Part shown: positions 19,867 to 31,222 of the stretch, one piece after another | How positions within the stretch are numbered: position 1 is the stretch's first letter | How the letters are laid out: every line of letters starts with the position of its first letter | From: Bacillus pumilus | GTDB lineage: Bacteria > Bacillota > Bacilli > Bacillales > Bacillaceae | Assembly: GCF_003431975.1 (NCBI RefSeq) | Contig: NZ_CP027116.1 | Location: forward strand, 2,170,001-2,234,000 | Direction: 5' to 3' | DNA length: 64,000 bases | Made by a program: the position numbers and the translations under genes | The notes under the pieces: model-generated | Told to the model about the DNA's origin: nothing | What the model saw: the letters and a program-made list of their open reading frames with translations, nothing else | The model's database searches: none

Positions 19867-21138
19867 CTATAAGGAAATTTCGTCTTCAATTCTTAAAATC
19901 GTTTCTTCGATTTCTTCATTCGTGCCATCTTTCTCAAGAACTTTTCGTAATAGCGGCAATGCTTCTTTTTGTCTGCCTTCTTCTAAAAGGAATGACGCGT
20001 ACTCATATAAAAAGTCACGTTCCTCATCAAAATCAGGCAGAGCTAGCTTGAAATACTCGGCTGCTTCTTTGTATTCCTCTCGTCCAACAGAAGCAGATGC
20101 AGCATACCAATTCCATTTTGGATCATCTTCCCCAAAGCTTTTAACCTCTTTAATGACATCCAAGATTTCATCATAAAGCTCTTCATTTAAATAGATCGCA
20201 AGCAATGTTTGGACTGCTTCAATATAACCTGGATCAAGAGCAAGTGCTTCTTGAAGCAGCTTTTTCGCATCTTCTGAGTCCCCATTTTTCAAATCGATCT
20301 TTGCACCATATAAATATAACTCTTTGTTATACTCATCAACTTTTATACCCTCTTTTACGACCTCTAATGCCTCGTGATATAGTCCTTCTTCCTCATAACT
20401 TTTCGCTAAAGGCATATAAAGAGACGAATAAGATGGATCAATATCTTTTAGTTCTGAAAGCTGCTGTATAGCAGTTTTTGTTCTTCCAGCCCTCATCGCT
20501 GTAAATCCGTAGCCAAAAAGTGTATTAGGGTCTGTTTGATCTTTTACTGCCTTTTCGTACCATTCAAGCGCATCCTCAAATTCTCCAGCGGTACTGAGTG
20601 ATTCAGCAAGCCGCTGATAGACATTGATGCCGCCAACCTCATGTTGTTGATCTGCGACTTTATAGAAGTAGTCAGTCGCTTTCTTTGAAAGACCTTGTGA
20701 AAAATACAATTCACCTAATGCAAAATCAATTATCGCTTCATTCGGAAGCAACTCTTTCGCTTTTAAGAGCTTTTGTTCACTGACTTCAAATAGTCCTTGC
20801 ATTTGATACAAATCTGCCATTAACAACAAACTCTCTGGATATGCATCATCATCTTCAGGAATCGTTTCTAATACGGAAATCGCCTTTTCTTCTTCATCAG
20901 AGTCAATCAGTAGCTCTGCATAAAAACATGTTAACCCTGTTTCCTCTGGATATAACTCATGTAAATCACTGATAAGATTCCGAGCTTTATCGATATCTCC
21001 CCAATCATAATATAACTGAGCTGCCTGCGCCTTTTCTTCATCGTGCAAATGCTTCTCTGCTCGAGCAAGTGTTTGGAGTCCTTTTTCAGTCTCACCTGCC
21101 TCAACTAATTTTATGGCTTCTTGTAATGAACTATTCAA
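19867..21138 (-). CDS. ypiA: Tetratricopeptide repeat protein YpiA
   Basis: 423 residues made almost wholly of TPR helices: repeats with the W/Y-G-A/F spacing appear throughout (for example YPESLLLMADLYQMQGLFEV and NTLFGYGFTAMRAGRTKTA). Acidic and cytoplasmic. It has been linked in B. subtilis to the aro-trp neighbourhood, but its function is unknown. The start is TTG with AAAGGA 10 nt upstream; a good promoter lies 50 nt ahead. Confidence 0.88.
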   Translation of the reverse strand: MNSSLQEAIKLVEAGETEKGLQTLARAEKHLHDEEKAQAAQLYYDWGDIDKARNLISDLHELYPEETGLTCFYAELLIDSDEEEKAISVLETIPEDDDAYPESLLLMADLYQMQGLFEVSEQKLLKAKELLPNEAIIDFALGELYFSQGLSKKATDYFYKVADQQHEVGGINVYQRLAESLSTAGEFEDALEWYEKAVKDQTDPNTLFGYGFTAMRAGRTKTAIQQLSELKDIDPSYSSLYMPLAKSYEEEGLYHEALEVVKEGIKVDEYNKELYLYGAKIDLKNGDSEDAKKLLQEALALDPGYIEAVQTLLAIYLNEELYDEILDVIKEVKSFGEDDPKWNWYAASASVGREEYKEAAEYFKLALPDFDEERDFLYEYASFLLEEGRQKEALPLLRKVLEKDGTNEEIEETILRIEDEISL

Positions 21139-21188
21139 ATCAAACCGTTCCTTTCTGTTTCCAAAAACCTAAACTATTGTTACTTCAT

Positions 21189-21217
21189 ATCATAATCGAC
21201 AGGTACTCATCCAGCAA
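21189..21217 (-). promoter_or_regulatory. Promoter of ypiA
   Basis: TTGCTG, 17-nt spacer, TATGAT on the minus strand, about 50 nt before the ypiA start. The rest of the 290-bp gap holds only the aroA terminator and an A/T-rich hairpin at 21319-21352. Confidence 0.6.
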
Positions 21218-21413
21218 ATATGTTGCTCTTTTAAAATGAACCCATTTTTGTGTTTTAAAGACTGTTTTTCATCTCATCCTTTACGAAACGGTAGTTTTGT
21301 AAACTGGAATCACCCGAAAATCATTTTTCCATCGAACAAAATGATTTTTTTCAAGGTTTCACTTTGAGACAAGCTATGCTATATTTCTTACAAATATGCA
21401 TAAGGAACGAAAA

Positions 21414-21435
21414 AGCCTGAGGACATCCTCAGACT
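21414..21435 (-). terminator. Terminator of the aromatic supraoperon
   Basis: AGTCTGAGGA/TCCTCAGGCT stem followed by TTTTTCG on the minus strand. The aroA stop codon TGA lies inside the stem. Confidence 0.8.
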
Positions 21436-22715
21436 GTTTTTGTTAAGTATTCAATGTGTTCAAAGAAATTCGGATATGAAACGCGAACAGCATCTGTATC
21501 TTCAATCTCAATGGCTTGTTTTGTAATGCATGCGGCTATCCCAAGCATCATACCGATTCGGTGGTCTCCGTAGCTTGACACGACTGCGCCGCCCTGAAGC
21601 GTGGTTTTACCATGAATTTTCATACCATCAGCTGTTGCTTCAATATCAGCGCCGAGTTTTTTAAGTTCTGACACGACTGTATCAATTCGATTGGTCTCTT
21701 TTACTTTTAATTCAGCAGCATCTTTAATGATCGTTGTTCCTTCTGCTTTTGTCGCAAGAAGCGCTATAATCGGAATCTCGTCGATAAGTCTTGAAATCAT
21801 GTCACCAGAAATTTCAATCCCTTTTAATGAAGAAGTAGAAATCGTTAAATCACCATAAGGTTCTCCGCCTTTTGCATCTACTTCGTTGATCTCAAGATTC
21901 GCCCCCATTTGTTTCAGGACATCAATAATACCCGTTCTTGTTTTGTTTAGCCCGACATTTTTTAAAACAATGCGGCTGTTAGGAACAATGGATCCAGCCA
22001 CAAGGAAAAACGCAGCTGAAGAGATGTCTCCAGGAACAAATATATCTGTTGCTTTTAATGTTTGCCCGCCGTCAATGGAAACACTCTTTTCATCTTCATC
22101 TAGTTTTACTCCAAACATGGAGAGCATTCTTTCTGTATGATCTCTTGATTTATGCGGTTCCGTTAACGTTGTTGTTCCCTCTGCTTGAAGCCCTGCTAGA
22201 AGGACAGCGGACTTAATTTGGGCACTTGCCACTGGAGACTCATAAGAAACGCCTTTTAAATGACCGCCACGGATAGATAGTGGCGTATACTCACCGTTTG
22301 CTCTGCCATCTATCTTCGCCCCAAGTTGTTTGAGTGGGCCTGTCACTCGTTTCATTGGTCTTTTAGCAATACTTTCATCACCGATCAATGTACTGTGAAA
22401 CTCACAACCAGCTAAGATTCCCATCATTAATCGAATGGTTGTACCAGAATTCCCGACATCGAGGACGTCAGACGGCTCCTTTAGCTCTTTTAGTCCCTTA
22501 CCATGAATCACAACATCTGTCTCTTTTTGTTCAATTTCAACGCCCATCTTTCTAAAGCAATCAATCGTACTTAAACAATCAGCTCCAGGAAGAAAATTTT
22601 TCACCACTGTAGTTCCATCAGCAATAGCACCGAACATCACTGATCTATGAGAAATAGATTTATCACCTGGAATATGAATGACTCCATTCATAGGAGCATG
22701 TTTATGAATTTTCAT
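21429..22715 (-). CDS. aroA: 3-phosphoshikimate 1-carboxyvinyltransferase (EPSP synthase)
   Basis: 428 residues; shikimate-pathway step that adds enolpyruvate to shikimate 3-phosphate. Called aroE in B. subtilis. Motifs: [16 protein letters not shown] near the N-terminus, [13 protein letters not shown] near residue 86, and [10 protein letters not shown]. It resembles the class II, glyphosate-tolerant type. Start [11 protein letters not shown], with GAGGTG 6 nt ahead, 10 bp after tyrA. Last gene of the supraoperon. Confidence 0.95.
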   Translation of the reverse strand: MKIHKHAPMNGVIHIPGDKSISHRSVMFGAIADGTTVVKNFLPGADCLSTIDCFRKMGVEIEQKETDVVIHGKGLKELKEPSDVLDVGNSGTTIRLMMGILAGCEFHSTLIGDESIAKRPMKRVTGPLKQLGAKIDGRANGEYTPLSIRGGHLKGVSYESPVASAQIKSAVLLAGLQAEGTTTLTEPHKSRDHTERMLSMFGVKLDEDEKSVSIDGGQTLKATDIFVPGDISSAAFFLVAGSIVPNSRIVLKNVGLNKTRTGIIDVLKQMGANLEINEVDAKGGEPYGDLTISTSSLKGIEISGDMISRLIDEIPIIALLATKAEGTTIIKDAAELKVKETNRIDTVVSELKKLGADIEATADGMKIHGKTTLQGGAVVSSYGDHRIGMMLGIAACITKQAIEIEDTDAVRVSYPNFFEHIEYLTKTV

Positions 22716-22725
22716 GTATGTCACC

Positions 22726-23841
22726 TCAGTCAGCATAAAATGTATCGTAATTCGCTCTATTTTTTATACAGATCTCCGCTCGCTTACGGTCGTCATCTGT
22801 TTGAAAACTAATGCGCAAAATCCCGTTAATGTCTTCTCTCGTTTCAATAATACGGATATTCGTAATACTGATATTCTCACTTGCTAAATGTCCTGTAATC
22901 TCCGAGATGACCCCAGGATGATCTGGAACATCCACATAAAGATCATAAAAAGCAGGAATGGCACCTTTTTTCCTTAGAGGAAGTCCATCTCGATATTCTT
23001 TTGCTTCTTGAAAATATGAGAACAATTCTTCAGCGTCTTCTTGCTGTACAAAGGTCTCAATGCGCTCAATCTCTTTTTTCCATTCATGGAAACGGTCTAA
23101 AATTTTGTTTTTATTGTGTAGAAGGATATCTCGCCACATTGCAGGATTGCTTGAAGCAATTCTTGTAATGTCACGAAAGCCTCCAGCAGCAAACCGTTTA
23201 ACGAGCGGGAACTGCTCTTCAAAATGATGTGCTTGATGCACAAGGCTGGCTGCTACAATATGTGGAAAATGACTAATCACACTTGTTACAGCATCGTGTT
23301 CTTCTGGGGTCATCTCAATGAAATGAGCATTTGTCCCCTTTAACAAGTCCTTCAAATCATCAACCGCTTGGCGGTTTGTTTCCTTTGCCGGCGTTAAAAT
23401 GTAGAACGCATTTTCAAATAAAAAGTCTTTCGCTGCAATGACACCTGACTTATGAGAGCCAGCCATTGGATGTCCACCAATAAATTGATAATGCTTAGGG
23501 AGGGTTTTTTCAGCAAAATGGACGACCTTTTGCTTTGTGCTACCAACATCGGTAATTGTGAGCTCTCTCTCAATCCCAGAGTCTGCAATATCGCTAAGCA
23601 TCTTCACTGTTTGCTGAACTGGTGTTGCCAAAATAATAGTCGCAGATTCTTCCAGACCTGCCGTAAATGAATCTGCTGCTAAATCAATGATACCTAGCTT
23701 TGTTGCAGCAACCATTTGTTCTTTGGATACATCGTATCCGACAATTTTTTTATGGGGATACTTTTTTTTAATCGACAGTGCGATGGAACCTCCAATTAAA
23801 CCGAGTCCAGCGATTAATATTGTTTCGTTTGCATCATTCAT
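22726..23841 (-). CDS. tyrA: Prephenate dehydrogenase with ACT domain
   Basis: 371 residues; makes 4-hydroxyphenylpyruvate for tyrosine. Rossmann motif [11 protein letters not shown] at the N-terminus, catalytic-region [12 protein letters not shown], and a C-terminal ACT domain (about 298-370, [18 protein letters not shown]) for feedback by tyrosine. Start at [12 protein letters not shown], 8 nt after AGG; this also gives the length I recall for the B. subtilis enzyme. Follows hisC by about 115 bp. Confidence 0.96.
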   Translation of the reverse strand: MNDANETILIAGLGLIGGSIALSIKKKYPHKKIVGYDVSKEQMVAATKLGIIDLAADSFTAGLEESATIILATPVQQTVKMLSDIADSGIERELTITDVGSTKQKVVHFAEKTLPKHYQFIGGHPMAGSHKSGVIAAKDFLFENAFYILTPAKETNRQAVDDLKDLLKGTNAHFIEMTPEEHDAVTSVISHFPHIVAASLVHQAHHFEEQFPLVKRFAAGGFRDITRIASSNPAMWRDILLHNKNKILDRFHEWKKEIERIETFVQQEDAEELFSYFQEAKEYRDGLPLRKKGAIPAFYDLYVDVPDHPGVISEITGHLASENISITNIRIIETREDINGILRISFQTDDDRKRAEICIKNRANYDTFYAD

Positions 23842-23921
23842 GTTCATCACCTGTTTTTTCGCGAAAATTAAAAAAGTTATTACAACAGCTTATATGTATG
23901 TGAGGTTGCTACAATGAAAGC

Positions 23922-23942
23922 CATATCCTGCCTTAGGATATG
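23922..23942 (-). other. Hairpin in the hisC-tyrA gap
   Basis: CATATCC-tgcctta-GGATATG, a perfect 7-bp stem, no T-run. It is the only feature in the 115-bp spacer and is possibly an mRNA processing or stability element. Confidence 0.35.
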
Positions 23943-23956
23943 ACTTTATGGTTATG

Positions 23957-25054
23957 CTACGCACGAATGCCTTGCAATAAATCGGCAAGAGTGCTTAGAA
24001 TTTCTGCATTTTGTTCCTTTGTTCCGACCGTAATACGCAAAGAAGTTGGAAAACCAAGTGCTTTACCAGAACGAACAATATAGCCTTTTTTCAATAATGC
24101 ATTGAACAATTCATCTGCATCTCTTTTAAAATCAATCAGCACAAAGTTTGTTTGAGACGGATAAATAAATAGTCCAAAACGGTCGGCAAATTCTTGATAT
24201 TGCTTGAGACCTTCTTCATTTTTCTGTCTACATGACCGAATGAAGTCCTGATCTTTGATCGCTGCACGAGCAGCCGCCTGAGCGATACGACTTGTATTAA
24301 ACGGCTCTCTCGCTGGTTCAATGGCAGTAATCAACTCTTCCGACGCAATGCCATAGCCTACGCGAAGTGCTGCAAGTCCATACGCTTTAGAAAACGTACG
24401 AAGTATGATGACATTTTGGTAGGAGTGTAATAAAGATAGGCTGTTCGGAAAGTCTTCCGCACGAACGTATTCGAAATAAGCTTCATCTAGTACAACAAGC
24501 ACATGAGCTGGTACTTGATCTAAAAACGCGACAAGCTCAGCTTCTGACAAATGATTGCCCGTCGGGTTATTTGGATTACATACCCAGACGACCTTCGTGT
24601 TTTCGTCAATTGCTTTCAGCATACTCTTCAGATCGTGAGCGCCTCCGTCTAAAAGCGGCACTTCTCGAATCTCTGCTTTCTCAATAACTGCATTGTGACG
24701 GTATTGCGGGAAAGATGGAGCTGGGATCACGGTATTTGTATGTTGGTCAAGGAATGCCCTAGCAATAATTTGCACAAGTTCATCTGAGCCATTCCCGAAT
24801 ATTAATTGTTTTTCATTTACTTGAAGAAACTCAGCAAGCTCCGTTCTCAAACTTGCGCTGTATCCATCTGGATAGATCGCTAAATGTTCAAGCTCAGCTT
24901 GTATCGCCTCTCTTGCATGTACGGAATATCCAAAAGGGTTTTCATTTGAAGCCAATTTCACAATTTTGTCTAATTGATATTCTTTTTTGACCTCTTCAAT
25001 TGGTTTCCCAGGTTGATACGGTTTTAGTTGTTTTAATTGCTCTTTGATTTGCAA
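23957..25054 (-). CDS. hisC: Histidinol-phosphate / aromatic aminotransferase
   Basis: 365 residues; PLP enzyme of fold type I. It acts in histidine synthesis and, in Bacillus, also aminates the keto acids of tyrosine and phenylalanine, which explains its place in the aromatic operon. Landmarks: [18 protein letters not shown], the PLP lysine in [17 protein letters not shown] near residue 224. Start TTG, with GAGGTG 7 nt ahead, 11 bp after trpA. Confidence 0.96.
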   Translation of the reverse strand: MQIKEQLKQLKPYQPGKPIEEVKKEYQLDKIVKLASNENPFGYSVHAREAIQAELEHLAIYPDGYSASLRTELAEFLQVNEKQLIFGNGSDELVQIIARAFLDQHTNTVIPAPSFPQYRHNAVIEKAEIREVPLLDGGAHDLKSMLKAIDENTKVVWVCNPNNPTGNHLSEAELVAFLDQVPAHVLVVLDEAYFEYVRAEDFPNSLSLLHSYQNVIILRTFSKAYGLAALRVGYGIASEELITAIEPAREPFNTSRIAQAAARAAIKDQDFIRSCRQKNEEGLKQYQEFADRFGLFIYPSQTNFVLIDFKRDADELFNALLKKGYIVRSGKALGFPTSLRITVGTKEQNAEILSTLADLLQGIRA

Positions 25055-25065
25055 AATGTTTCACC

Positions 25066-25869
25066 TCATTTGAATGAATAGAGGGGGCTAAATGTTTTTG
25101 CATAGGTTTCAAATTCTCTTAAAGCATCTTGACGAGTATCATTTGCTAACAATTGTTCTTGAAGTTCTTCAATTTTTTTCACAAGGGCACTGCCTACAAC
25201 GACACCGTCACTCAGTTTATTCATTGAGTTGACTTGTTCTCTTGTTGAGATGCCAAAACCGACCGCAACCGGTATGTGACTCAGCTGTTTCACTTGTTGA
25301 ATAAAATCAGTAATGGATTCGTCAAAGGATTGTCTGACACCTGTCACACCAAGAGATGAAACACAATACACAAAACCTTCTGCCTGCTCTACAATTTTTA
25401 CTAATCGTTCCTTGCTTGTTGGTGCAACGAGCGAAATATACGAGATGCCATATGTTTGACAGTTCTTTTGCAGCTCGCTACTCTCTTCAAACGGCAAGTC
25501 GGGTGTTAAGAGTCCCGAAATATGATTTTTGCGCAGTAAAGCGAAAAAGTATTCTGTGTCTAATTGTAACACAGGATTATAATACGTAAATAGTATTACA
25601 GGAATTTTCACACCGTTTTTTTTCATCTTCCCTGCTAATTCTATCGCTTTTACAATATTCATTCCATGATGTAGCGCTCTTTTGGAGGCTCTTTGAATGA
25701 CAGGACCGTCCGCTAGCGGGTCGGAATACGGAACACCTAGTTCAATCGCATGTGCACCGGCTGCTTGAAGGGCGACAGCTAAATCAATCGTGATTTCTTC
25801 TGACGGATCTCCTGCCGTGATAAATGGAATGAATAATTTCTCGCCTTGCTCTAATTGAAATGTGATCAT
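25066..25869 (-). CDS. trpA: Tryptophan synthase alpha chain
   Basis: 267 residues; TIM barrel releasing indole from indole-3-glycerol phosphate and channelling it to TrpB. Catalytic Glu in [17 protein letters not shown] and phosphate site [11 protein letters not shown] are present. ATG overlaps the trpB stop (ATGA). Confidence 0.97.
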   Translation of the reverse strand: MITFQLEQGEKLFIPFITAGDPSEEITIDLAVALQAAGAHAIELGVPYSDPLADGPVIQRASKRALHHGMNIVKAIELAGKMKKNGVKIPVILFTYYNPVLQLDTEYFFALLRKNHISGLLTPDLPFEESSELQKNCQTYGISYISLVAPTSKERLVKIVEQAEGFVYCVSSLGVTGVRQSFDESITDFIQQVKQLSHIPVAVGFGISTREQVNSMNKLSDGVVVGSALVKKIEELQEQLLANDTRQDALREFETYAKTFSPLYSFK

Positions 25870-27065
25870 TTGGTTTCGCCCTCACTTTCTAGCACGTTCA
25901 TTAATGTATGCACATCCTTATCTCCTCTTCCTGACAGGCAGACAAGGACGATGTCATCTTCACTCATTGTCCTGCTCATCTCAAACGCCTTGGCTAACGC
26001 ATGTGCTGATTCAATCGCTGGCAGGATTCCTTCCTTTTCTGTCAGCAGCTTTAACGCATCCAGTGCTTCTTGATCTGTTGCACTCACATATTGAACCCGG
26101 CCGCTTGCATGTAAATATGCGTGCTCTGGTCCGATTCCCGGATAATCTAAACCAGCGGAGATAGAATAGGGCTCAATAATCTGTCCAAATTCGTCTTGAA
26201 TTAAATAAGTTAATGATCCATGAATGACCCCTTTAGTCCCTTTTGTAATGGTCGCTGCATGTAGCGGCGTATCGATGCCTTTTCCAGCCGCTTCTACACC
26301 AATGATATCTACTTCTTCATCTAAAAACGCTCGGTACATTCCAATGGCATTACTCCCGCCGCCTACACAAGCCACGACTTTATGCGGAAGTCTGCCTTCT
26401 TTTTCAAGCATCTGCTCTTTTGCTTCATCACCAATCATCCGCTGGAACTCACTGACAATTTGAGGATATGGATGAGGACCTACTACTGAGCCAATCATAT
26501 AAAAATGATCACTGCAATGCTGAACCCAATAACGAATCGCTTCATTGGTTGCATCTTTTAATGTGCCGTTCCCGCTTGTGACAGGTATCACTTCAGCTCC
26601 AAGAAGCTTCATTCGGAATACATTGAGTGATTGTCTTTCCACATCCTCTTTCCCCATAAATACTGTACATGATAACCCAAACTTAGCTGCCACCGTTGCA
26701 GCTGCTACTCCGTGCTGGCCAGCGCCTGTTTCCGCGATGATGTTTGATTTCCCCATTTTTTTCGCAAGCAGGGCCTGACCTAGTGCATTGTTAATTTTGT
26801 GAGCACCTGTATGGTTTAAATCTTCTCTTTTTAAATATATTTTTGCACCGCCAAGGAATGCTGATAATTGATCAGCATACGTCAACGCAGTCGGTCTGCC
26901 TGAATAGTTTTGCAAAAGAGAAAGATATTCTTGTTCAAAAGCGGGGTCTTCTTTTAATTCGTTAAATACTTCTTCAATTTCTTTGAGTGGCTGCATGAGC
27001 GTCTCAGGAACAAATTTCCCTCCAAATTCTCCATATCTGCCAAGCTCATTTGGATATGCGTACAT
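25866..27065 (-). CDS. trpB: Tryptophan synthase beta chain
   Basis: 399 residues; PLP enzyme condensing indole with serine. The PLP lysine is in [15 protein letters not shown] near residue 88, and the phosphate loop GGGSNAIG is near residue 227. The start lies inside the end of trpF (20-nt overlap); the end overlaps trpA by 4 nt, which suits a tightly coupled alpha-beta pair. Confidence 0.98.
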   Translation of the reverse strand: MYAYPNELGRYGEFGGKFVPETLMQPLKEIEEVFNELKEDPAFEQEYLSLLQNYSGRPTALTYADQLSAFLGGAKIYLKREDLNHTGAHKINNALGQALLAKKMGKSNIIAETGAGQHGVAAATVAAKFGLSCTVFMGKEDVERQSLNVFRMKLLGAEVIPVTSGNGTLKDATNEAIRYWVQHCSDHFYMIGSVVGPHPYPQIVSEFQRMIGDEAKEQMLEKEGRLPHKVVACVGGGSNAIGMYRAFLDEEVDIIGVEAAGKGIDTPLHAATITKGTKGVIHGSLTYLIQDEFGQIIEPYSISAGLDYPGIGPEHAYLHASGRVQYVSATDQEALDALKLLTEKEGILPAIESAHALAKAFEMSRTMSEDDIVLVCLSGRGDKDVHTLMNVLESEGETK

Positions 27066-27705
27066 TGTTTAACATCCTTTCTTCGAGCGCTTTGATCTTA
27101 GCGCTGCTTTTCTTCCCGTTTTCTTCTATGCCGCTTGAAAGATCGATCGCTGCTGGACCAAAGGCAAGGAGATCTGGCAGTGTTTCTGGTGTTATTCCTC
27201 CTGCAATGATGCAAGTTTTCCCTAATCTTTTTGCCTGCTGTTTGTAAACAGGTACCGCTTCCCATGTAAACGATGTGCCAGAACCGCCTCTCATCCCTTT
27301 TACTTTTGCATCAATGAGAAAGCCATCAACAAACGGTGCAAATGCTGTCATTTTATCGAGTGTTTCTTTTATGCTAGGCACGTGGTGGAAAACTTTCCAC
27401 ACAATCGCCCCTGTTTGTTGTTTTATTTCTTTTGCTTGATCTCGTGTTTCATCTCCATGTAGCTGCACGATATTTAAAGGAACCTGCTGTGTGATGTCAC
27501 ATACTTTTTGGATATTTTCATTTACAAAAACACCCGCAACCTCTTTCTCACACTGCGATTCGGTAAGCCATTGTTTCACTTGATCTGGATCGACTTGTCT
27601 TTTACTTGGAGCAAAAATGAATCCGATTGCATCTGCTTGAGATTGCGCAATGCATTCTACATCTTCTTGTGAAACCGCCCCGCAGTATTTTATAAAAGGC
27701 TTCAT
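27046..27705 (-). CDS. trpF: Phosphoribosylanthranilate isomerase
   Basis: 219 residues; TIM barrel with KYCG at the N-terminus (catalytic Cys), QLHGDE near residue 80 and IAGGITPE near residue 167. I start at MKPFIKYCG (ATG 9 nt after GGAGA); another ATG three codons upstream overlaps the trpC stop region. Confidence 0.95.
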   Translation of the reverse strand: MKPFIKYCGAVSQEDVECIAQSQADAIGFIFAPSKRQVDPDQVKQWLTESQCEKEVAGVFVNENIQKVCDITQQVPLNIVQLHGDETRDQAKEIKQQTGAIVWKVFHHVPSIKETLDKMTAFAPFVDGFLIDAKVKGMRGGSGTSFTWEAVPVYKQQAKRLGKTCIIAGGITPETLPDLLAFGPAAIDLSSGIEENGKKSSAKIKALEERMLNNVRISK

Positions 27706-27710
27706 CGTAC

Positions 27711-28463
27711 TCATTCTCCAAATAACGTCTGAACGGCTTTTTCTTGTGATGATTCTCTCATTAATGATTCGCCTACAAGAACAGCACTCGCTCCATGTTT
27801 TTGAACAAAGGTCAGATCATCAAATGTTTGAATACCGCTTTCACTGACTAGTAAGGCATCCTTTGGCACAAGTGGTGCAATCTCTTTTGTTTGTTCAACT
27901 GTTGTTGTAAATGTCATTAAGTTTCGGTTATTCACTCCAATGATGTCCGGGGTGAATATGTTTAAAATCTTTTCTAGTGTATCTGCTGCATGAACTTCGA
28001 CAAGAACATCTAGCCCTTTTTCCTTCGCTTCAGCATAGAGCTCATGCAGCTTTTGCGGCTCAAGTACTTCTCCAATTAATAAAATTGCATCTGCTCCTAT
28101 ACGTCTTGACTCTTCTATCTGCAAGGAGTCGATGATAAAATCTTTTCTTAAAATAGGACGCGCGACGTGCTCTTTAATCAAGGAAAGATACTCGTTCTTC
28201 CCTTGAAAAAATGGTTCATCTGTTAAGACAGATAAGCAATCTGCGTGTGATCTTTCGTATGCTTTTGCGGTTTGCAAAGGATCAAAATTCGGTTGAATGA
28301 TCCCTTTAGAAGGAGACGCTTTTTTCACCTCAGCAATGAGACCAATCGAGCGGTTAGGGTTCATAAGCGCTTCTTTAAATGATCGTCTTTCAAAGTGTCC
28401 ATCCTCAGGTAACTGCAACGTTTGGATATGTTCTTTTTTGCGTGCAATGATTTGATTAAGCAT
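27711..28463 (-). CDS. trpC: Indole-3-glycerol-phosphate synthase
   Basis: 250 residues; closes the indole ring. Conserved [24 protein letters not shown] and SESGI motifs of the TIM-barrel family are all present. Start overlaps the trpD end by 8 nt. A stand-alone enzyme, not fused to TrpF. Confidence 0.97.
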   Translation of the reverse strand: MLNQIIARKKEHIQTLQLPEDGHFERRSFKEALMNPNRSIGLIAEVKKASPSKGIIQPNFDPLQTAKAYERSHADCLSVLTDEPFFQGKNEYLSLIKEHVARPILRKDFIIDSLQIEESRRIGADAILLIGEVLEPQKLHELYAEAKEKGLDVLVEVHAADTLEKILNIFTPDIIGVNNRNLMTFTTTVEQTKEIAPLVPKDALLVSESGIQTFDDLTFVQKHGASAVLVGESLMRESSQEKAVQTLFGE

Positions 28464-29478
28464 AGATCTCTTCCTCCTTCGTTTTTTGTTTTAAGCGGGT
28501 TAATTGGTCTTTGGCTGCGCCGCTTTTAATCGTCTCTAACGCTTTTAATGTTCCTGACATGAGACTTTCTGTCTTGCCTGCGACATATAAAGCCGCTCCG
28601 GCATTCAGAGCTGTAATATGAAGCGGCGCCCCTTCTGTTTGATGATTCAATATATTCTGAATCAACTTGGCGCTCTCTTCTGGTGATTGGACTTGGATAT
28701 CTGTTAAATATCCTTTTTTCAGTCCAAAGTCTTCTGGGTTTAGCGTATATTCTTTCATGGCACCTTTTTTGAGTTCAATCACATATGAATTTGCTGTAAT
28801 CGTTAATTCATCTAGCCCGTCTTCCCCGCATACAAAAAGGACATGTTCTGGTGCTAGTGGGGCAAGGGCTTCCGCCATTAATTTTGCCTTTTCCTTTGAG
28901 TACACACCGATGATTTGCTTTTTGGCCTGCATCGGGTGGCAAAGCGGTCCTAATAGATTAAATACCGTCCTGAAGCCGAGCTGCTTGCGGACTGTTGCTA
29001 CTTGTTTCATAGATGAATGGTATAGTGGTGCAAATAAAAAGCCCATGTTTTTCTCTTGTATTTGTCTTCTTGTTTCTTCTGGTGTGGATTGAATGTGAAT
29101 CCCAAGACACTCTAGCACATCCGCGCTTCCACTTTTAGAAGAGACTGAACGATTTCCGTGTTTTGCGATTTTAGCACCTGCAGCGGAAGCAACAATGGCA
29201 GCTGCAGTTGATATATTAAATGTAGAGAGTCCATCGCCTCCTGTACCGCATGTGTCAACGACATCCGGCGACCTTTCGGCTGGTGCTGCCTTTTGCCGCA
29301 TGGCCCTCACGAAGCCTGTCATTTCTTCAGCGGTTTCTCCTCTATGCGCTAAAATTGAGAGACTTGCAGCAACTTCAGCATCTGTTAAAGAGCCGCTCAT
29401 CATCTCATGCATTAGGCTATGTGCTTCATTTTCTGATAGGAAGCCTCCGTTAACAAGAGCTGATAGTCGTTGATTCAT
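28456..29478 (-). CDS. trpD: Anthranilate phosphoribosyltransferase
   Basis: 340 residues; transfers phosphoribosyl from PRPP to anthranilate. The signature [17 protein letters not shown] is near residue 66, with [16 protein letters not shown] following. Start ATG ([12 protein letters not shown]) has AAGGAG 10 nt ahead and lies inside the end of trpE (29-nt overlap). Thirteen upstream open codons belong to the trpE shadow. Confidence 0.96.
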   Translation of the reverse strand: MNQRLSALVNGGFLSENEAHSLMHEMMSGSLTDAEVAASLSILAHRGETAEEMTGFVRAMRQKAAPAERSPDVVDTCGTGGDGLSTFNISTAAAIVASAAGAKIAKHGNRSVSSKSGSADVLECLGIHIQSTPEETRRQIQEKNMGFLFAPLYHSSMKQVATVRKQLGFRTVFNLLGPLCHPMQAKKQIIGVYSKEKAKLMAEALAPLAPEHVLFVCGEDGLDELTITANSYVIELKKGAMKEYTLNPEDFGLKKGYLTDIQVQSPEESAKLIQNILNHQTEGAPLHITALNAGAALYVAGKTESLMSGTLKALETIKSGAAKDQLTRLKQKTKEEEIYA

Positions 29479-30997
29479 TCTGCACACTCTCCTTTTCTGA
29501 GAAAATATGTTCAGCAAGTTGAATGGCCTTCAGAAGTGCTCCTGCCTTGTTACATGTTTCTTCCCATTCATTTTCTGGAACAGAATCTGCGACAATGCCA
29601 GCGCCTGCTTGTATAGAAGCAGTCTCATTTTTGACGCTCATGGTACGAATGGTAATACAAGAGTCGATATTGCCGTCAAATCCAATATAGGCAATACACC
29701 CGCCATACGTTTCCCTTGGCTCAGGCTCCATTTCATTTAATAATTGCATCGCTCTTATCTTCGGTGCCCCTGTTAATGTGCCCGCAGGAAAAGCGGACAT
29801 AAGCGCATCGACAGGATGTGTATCTTGCTTTAGCTTCCCAGTCACAATGGAGATGATGTGCATGACATGTGAAAAGTTCACAACTTTTGTAAAGGTCGGT
29901 ACGGACACGCTGCCGTATTCTGCTACACGGCCAACATCATTTCTAGCAAGATCGACTAACATGTAATGTTCTGCTTTTTCTTTCTCATCCTCTAGCAGAT
30001 CCCTTGCCAGTGCAGCGTCCTCTGCTTTTGTTTTTCCTCGTTTTCTTGTGCCTGCAATGGGGTGAATTTCTAAGTGCCCATTTTTGGCATGAATTAATCG
30101 TTCTGGCGAGCTTCCGACTAAATCACGGTCTTTTAATTTCATAAAATACATGTATGGAGATGGGTTCACAATGCGAAGCACGCGGTATAATTCAAATGAA
30201 CTCACTGACACTGGGATGTCAAAGCGCTGTGAGAGTACGCCTTGAAAAATATCACCTGCTCGAATGTATTCTTTGATTTTTTCGACATCCTGTAAAAATT
30301 GTGTTTTTTCATAGGTAGACGTCACCTGTTCAAAGGATGGTGGCTCGTTCATGTTCCCTGATAAGATCAGTTCTTTCATATCGACCTTTGTATGGAGCTT
30401 ATGAATCATCTGTTCCAGACGCTTTTGATTTTCTTTGTAAGCTCGTATTTTTTCGTCTTCTGTTTCATCTCCGGTCAGCTGGGTGTATTGGATAAAATGA
30501 ACATGATTTGTTTCATGATCAAAAGCAATCATTGTTTGGCAGACAAATAGAGTACAATTGTCTGTTGTTGATGCATTCAGGTGAGGCCTGACAGAAGGTT
30601 CAATGCTTGGAATAAGGTCGTAGCTTAAGTATCCAACTGCCCCGCCTGTAAACGGAATATCAACATCTGGTGTCTTGATTTGGTATTGATCTTTCATCCA
30701 GTCTAATAAATCTTTCAGTTCTTGCTTTTGCATAACCTTCTGACCAGCGGCGTCACACGCAATATATTGATTTTGGTCATCGTGTAAGGTTAAAAACGGG
30801 TGCAATCCGATGAAGGAATATCTCGACCAGCTAGAAGATTCGTCTTTGCTTTCTAGCAAATACACAATATCTTGTTTGAGTTTTTCAACAATTTGAATCG
30901 GTGAGAGCGTATCAACTGTAATGGTTTCAACAATCGGGATTGTTTTGTGGGACTCGCTGTCCCGTAAAAATTGGGTCAAATTTGATTGGGAATTCAT
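29450..30997 (-). CDS. trpE: Anthranilate synthase component I
   Basis: 515 residues; makes anthranilate from chorismate with the glutaminase subunit (the amidotransferase gene is not in this cluster; in B. subtilis it sits in the folate operon). The N-terminal feedback motif LLESK is near residue 50. The chorismate-binding core contains PIAGTRKRG, DLARNDVGRVAEYGSV, PAGTLTGAPK and YGGCIAYIGFDG. ATG (MNSQSNLTQ) with AAGGAG 7 nt ahead; that Shine-Dalgarno is part of a sequestering hairpin. Confidence 0.97.
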   Translation of the reverse strand: MNSQSNLTQFLRDSESHKTIPIVETITVDTLSPIQIVEKLKQDIVYLLESKDESSSWSRYSFIGLHPFLTLHDDQNQYIACDAAGQKVMQKQELKDLLDWMKDQYQIKTPDVDIPFTGGAVGYLSYDLIPSIEPSVRPHLNASTTDNCTLFVCQTMIAFDHETNHVHFIQYTQLTGDETEDEKIRAYKENQKRLEQMIHKLHTKVDMKELILSGNMNEPPSFEQVTSTYEKTQFLQDVEKIKEYIRAGDIFQGVLSQRFDIPVSVSSFELYRVLRIVNPSPYMYFMKLKDRDLVGSSPERLIHAKNGHLEIHPIAGTRKRGKTKAEDAALARDLLEDEKEKAEHYMLVDLARNDVGRVAEYGSVSVPTFTKVVNFSHVMHIISIVTGKLKQDTHPVDALMSAFPAGTLTGAPKIRAMQLLNEMEPEPRETYGGCIAYIGFDGNIDSCITIRTMSVKNETASIQAGAGIVADSVPENEWEETCNKAGALLKAIQLAEHIFSEKESVQNESTTISSC

Positions 30998-31004
30998 AAG
31001 CACA

Positions 31005-31026
31005 CTCCTTAAATGGGATTAAGGAG
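31005..31026 (-). promoter_or_regulatory. trpE Shine-Dalgarno sequestering hairpin
   Basis: CTCCTTAA-tcccat-TTAAGGAG on the minus strand: an 8-bp perfect stem whose 3' arm is the trpE ribosome binding site. It should block translation when TRAP is bound upstream. Confidence 0.8.
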
Positions 31027-31069
31027 AATGAGGGGACATATAGAGGGTTTGTATGAGTATACGAAATAA

Positions 31070-31096
31070 GCCTAAAAGAGGGGTACTCTTTTAGGC
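31070..31096 (-). terminator. trp leader attenuator (terminator)
   Basis: GCCTAAAAGAG / CTCTTTTAGGC, a stem of about 11 bp, then TTATTTCG on the minus strand. It lies directly after the TRAP triplets, as in the B. subtilis trp leader. Confidence 0.85.
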
Positions 31097-31122
31097 AGTA
31101 TGATTAAATAGAAGTATCGTAT

Positions 31123-31176
31123 CTCTGCTCAACTCTACTCATCTCAACTACCCTAGTCTCATTCTCATCTTCTCTA
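31123..31176 (-). promoter_or_regulatory. TRAP-binding site of the trp leader (11 triplets)
   Basis: Reading the minus strand from 31176 to 31123 gives TAG, AAG, GAG, GAG, TAG, TAG, GAG, GAG, GAG, GAG, GAG, spaced by 2 nt (once 3). Eleven triplets match the eleven subunits of the MtrB ring. The second triplet is AAG rather than GAG/UAG. Binding would favour the terminator at 31070-31096. Confidence 0.88.
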
Positions 31177-31222
31177 AACTTGCAATGCCGTTTACACCTC
31201 TGTGTAAACTTCGGCTGTTCAT

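Noticed and set aside
21319..21352. Hairpin AAATCATTT/AAATGATTT as a regulatory element of ypiA
   Set aside because: It is A/T-rich, lies upstream of the ypiA promoter, and is most simply a second weak stop after aroA.
25066..31003. Deletion of trpG from the trp operon
   Set aside because: The glutaminase subunit is encoded in the folate operon in B. subtilis, so its absence here is normal.
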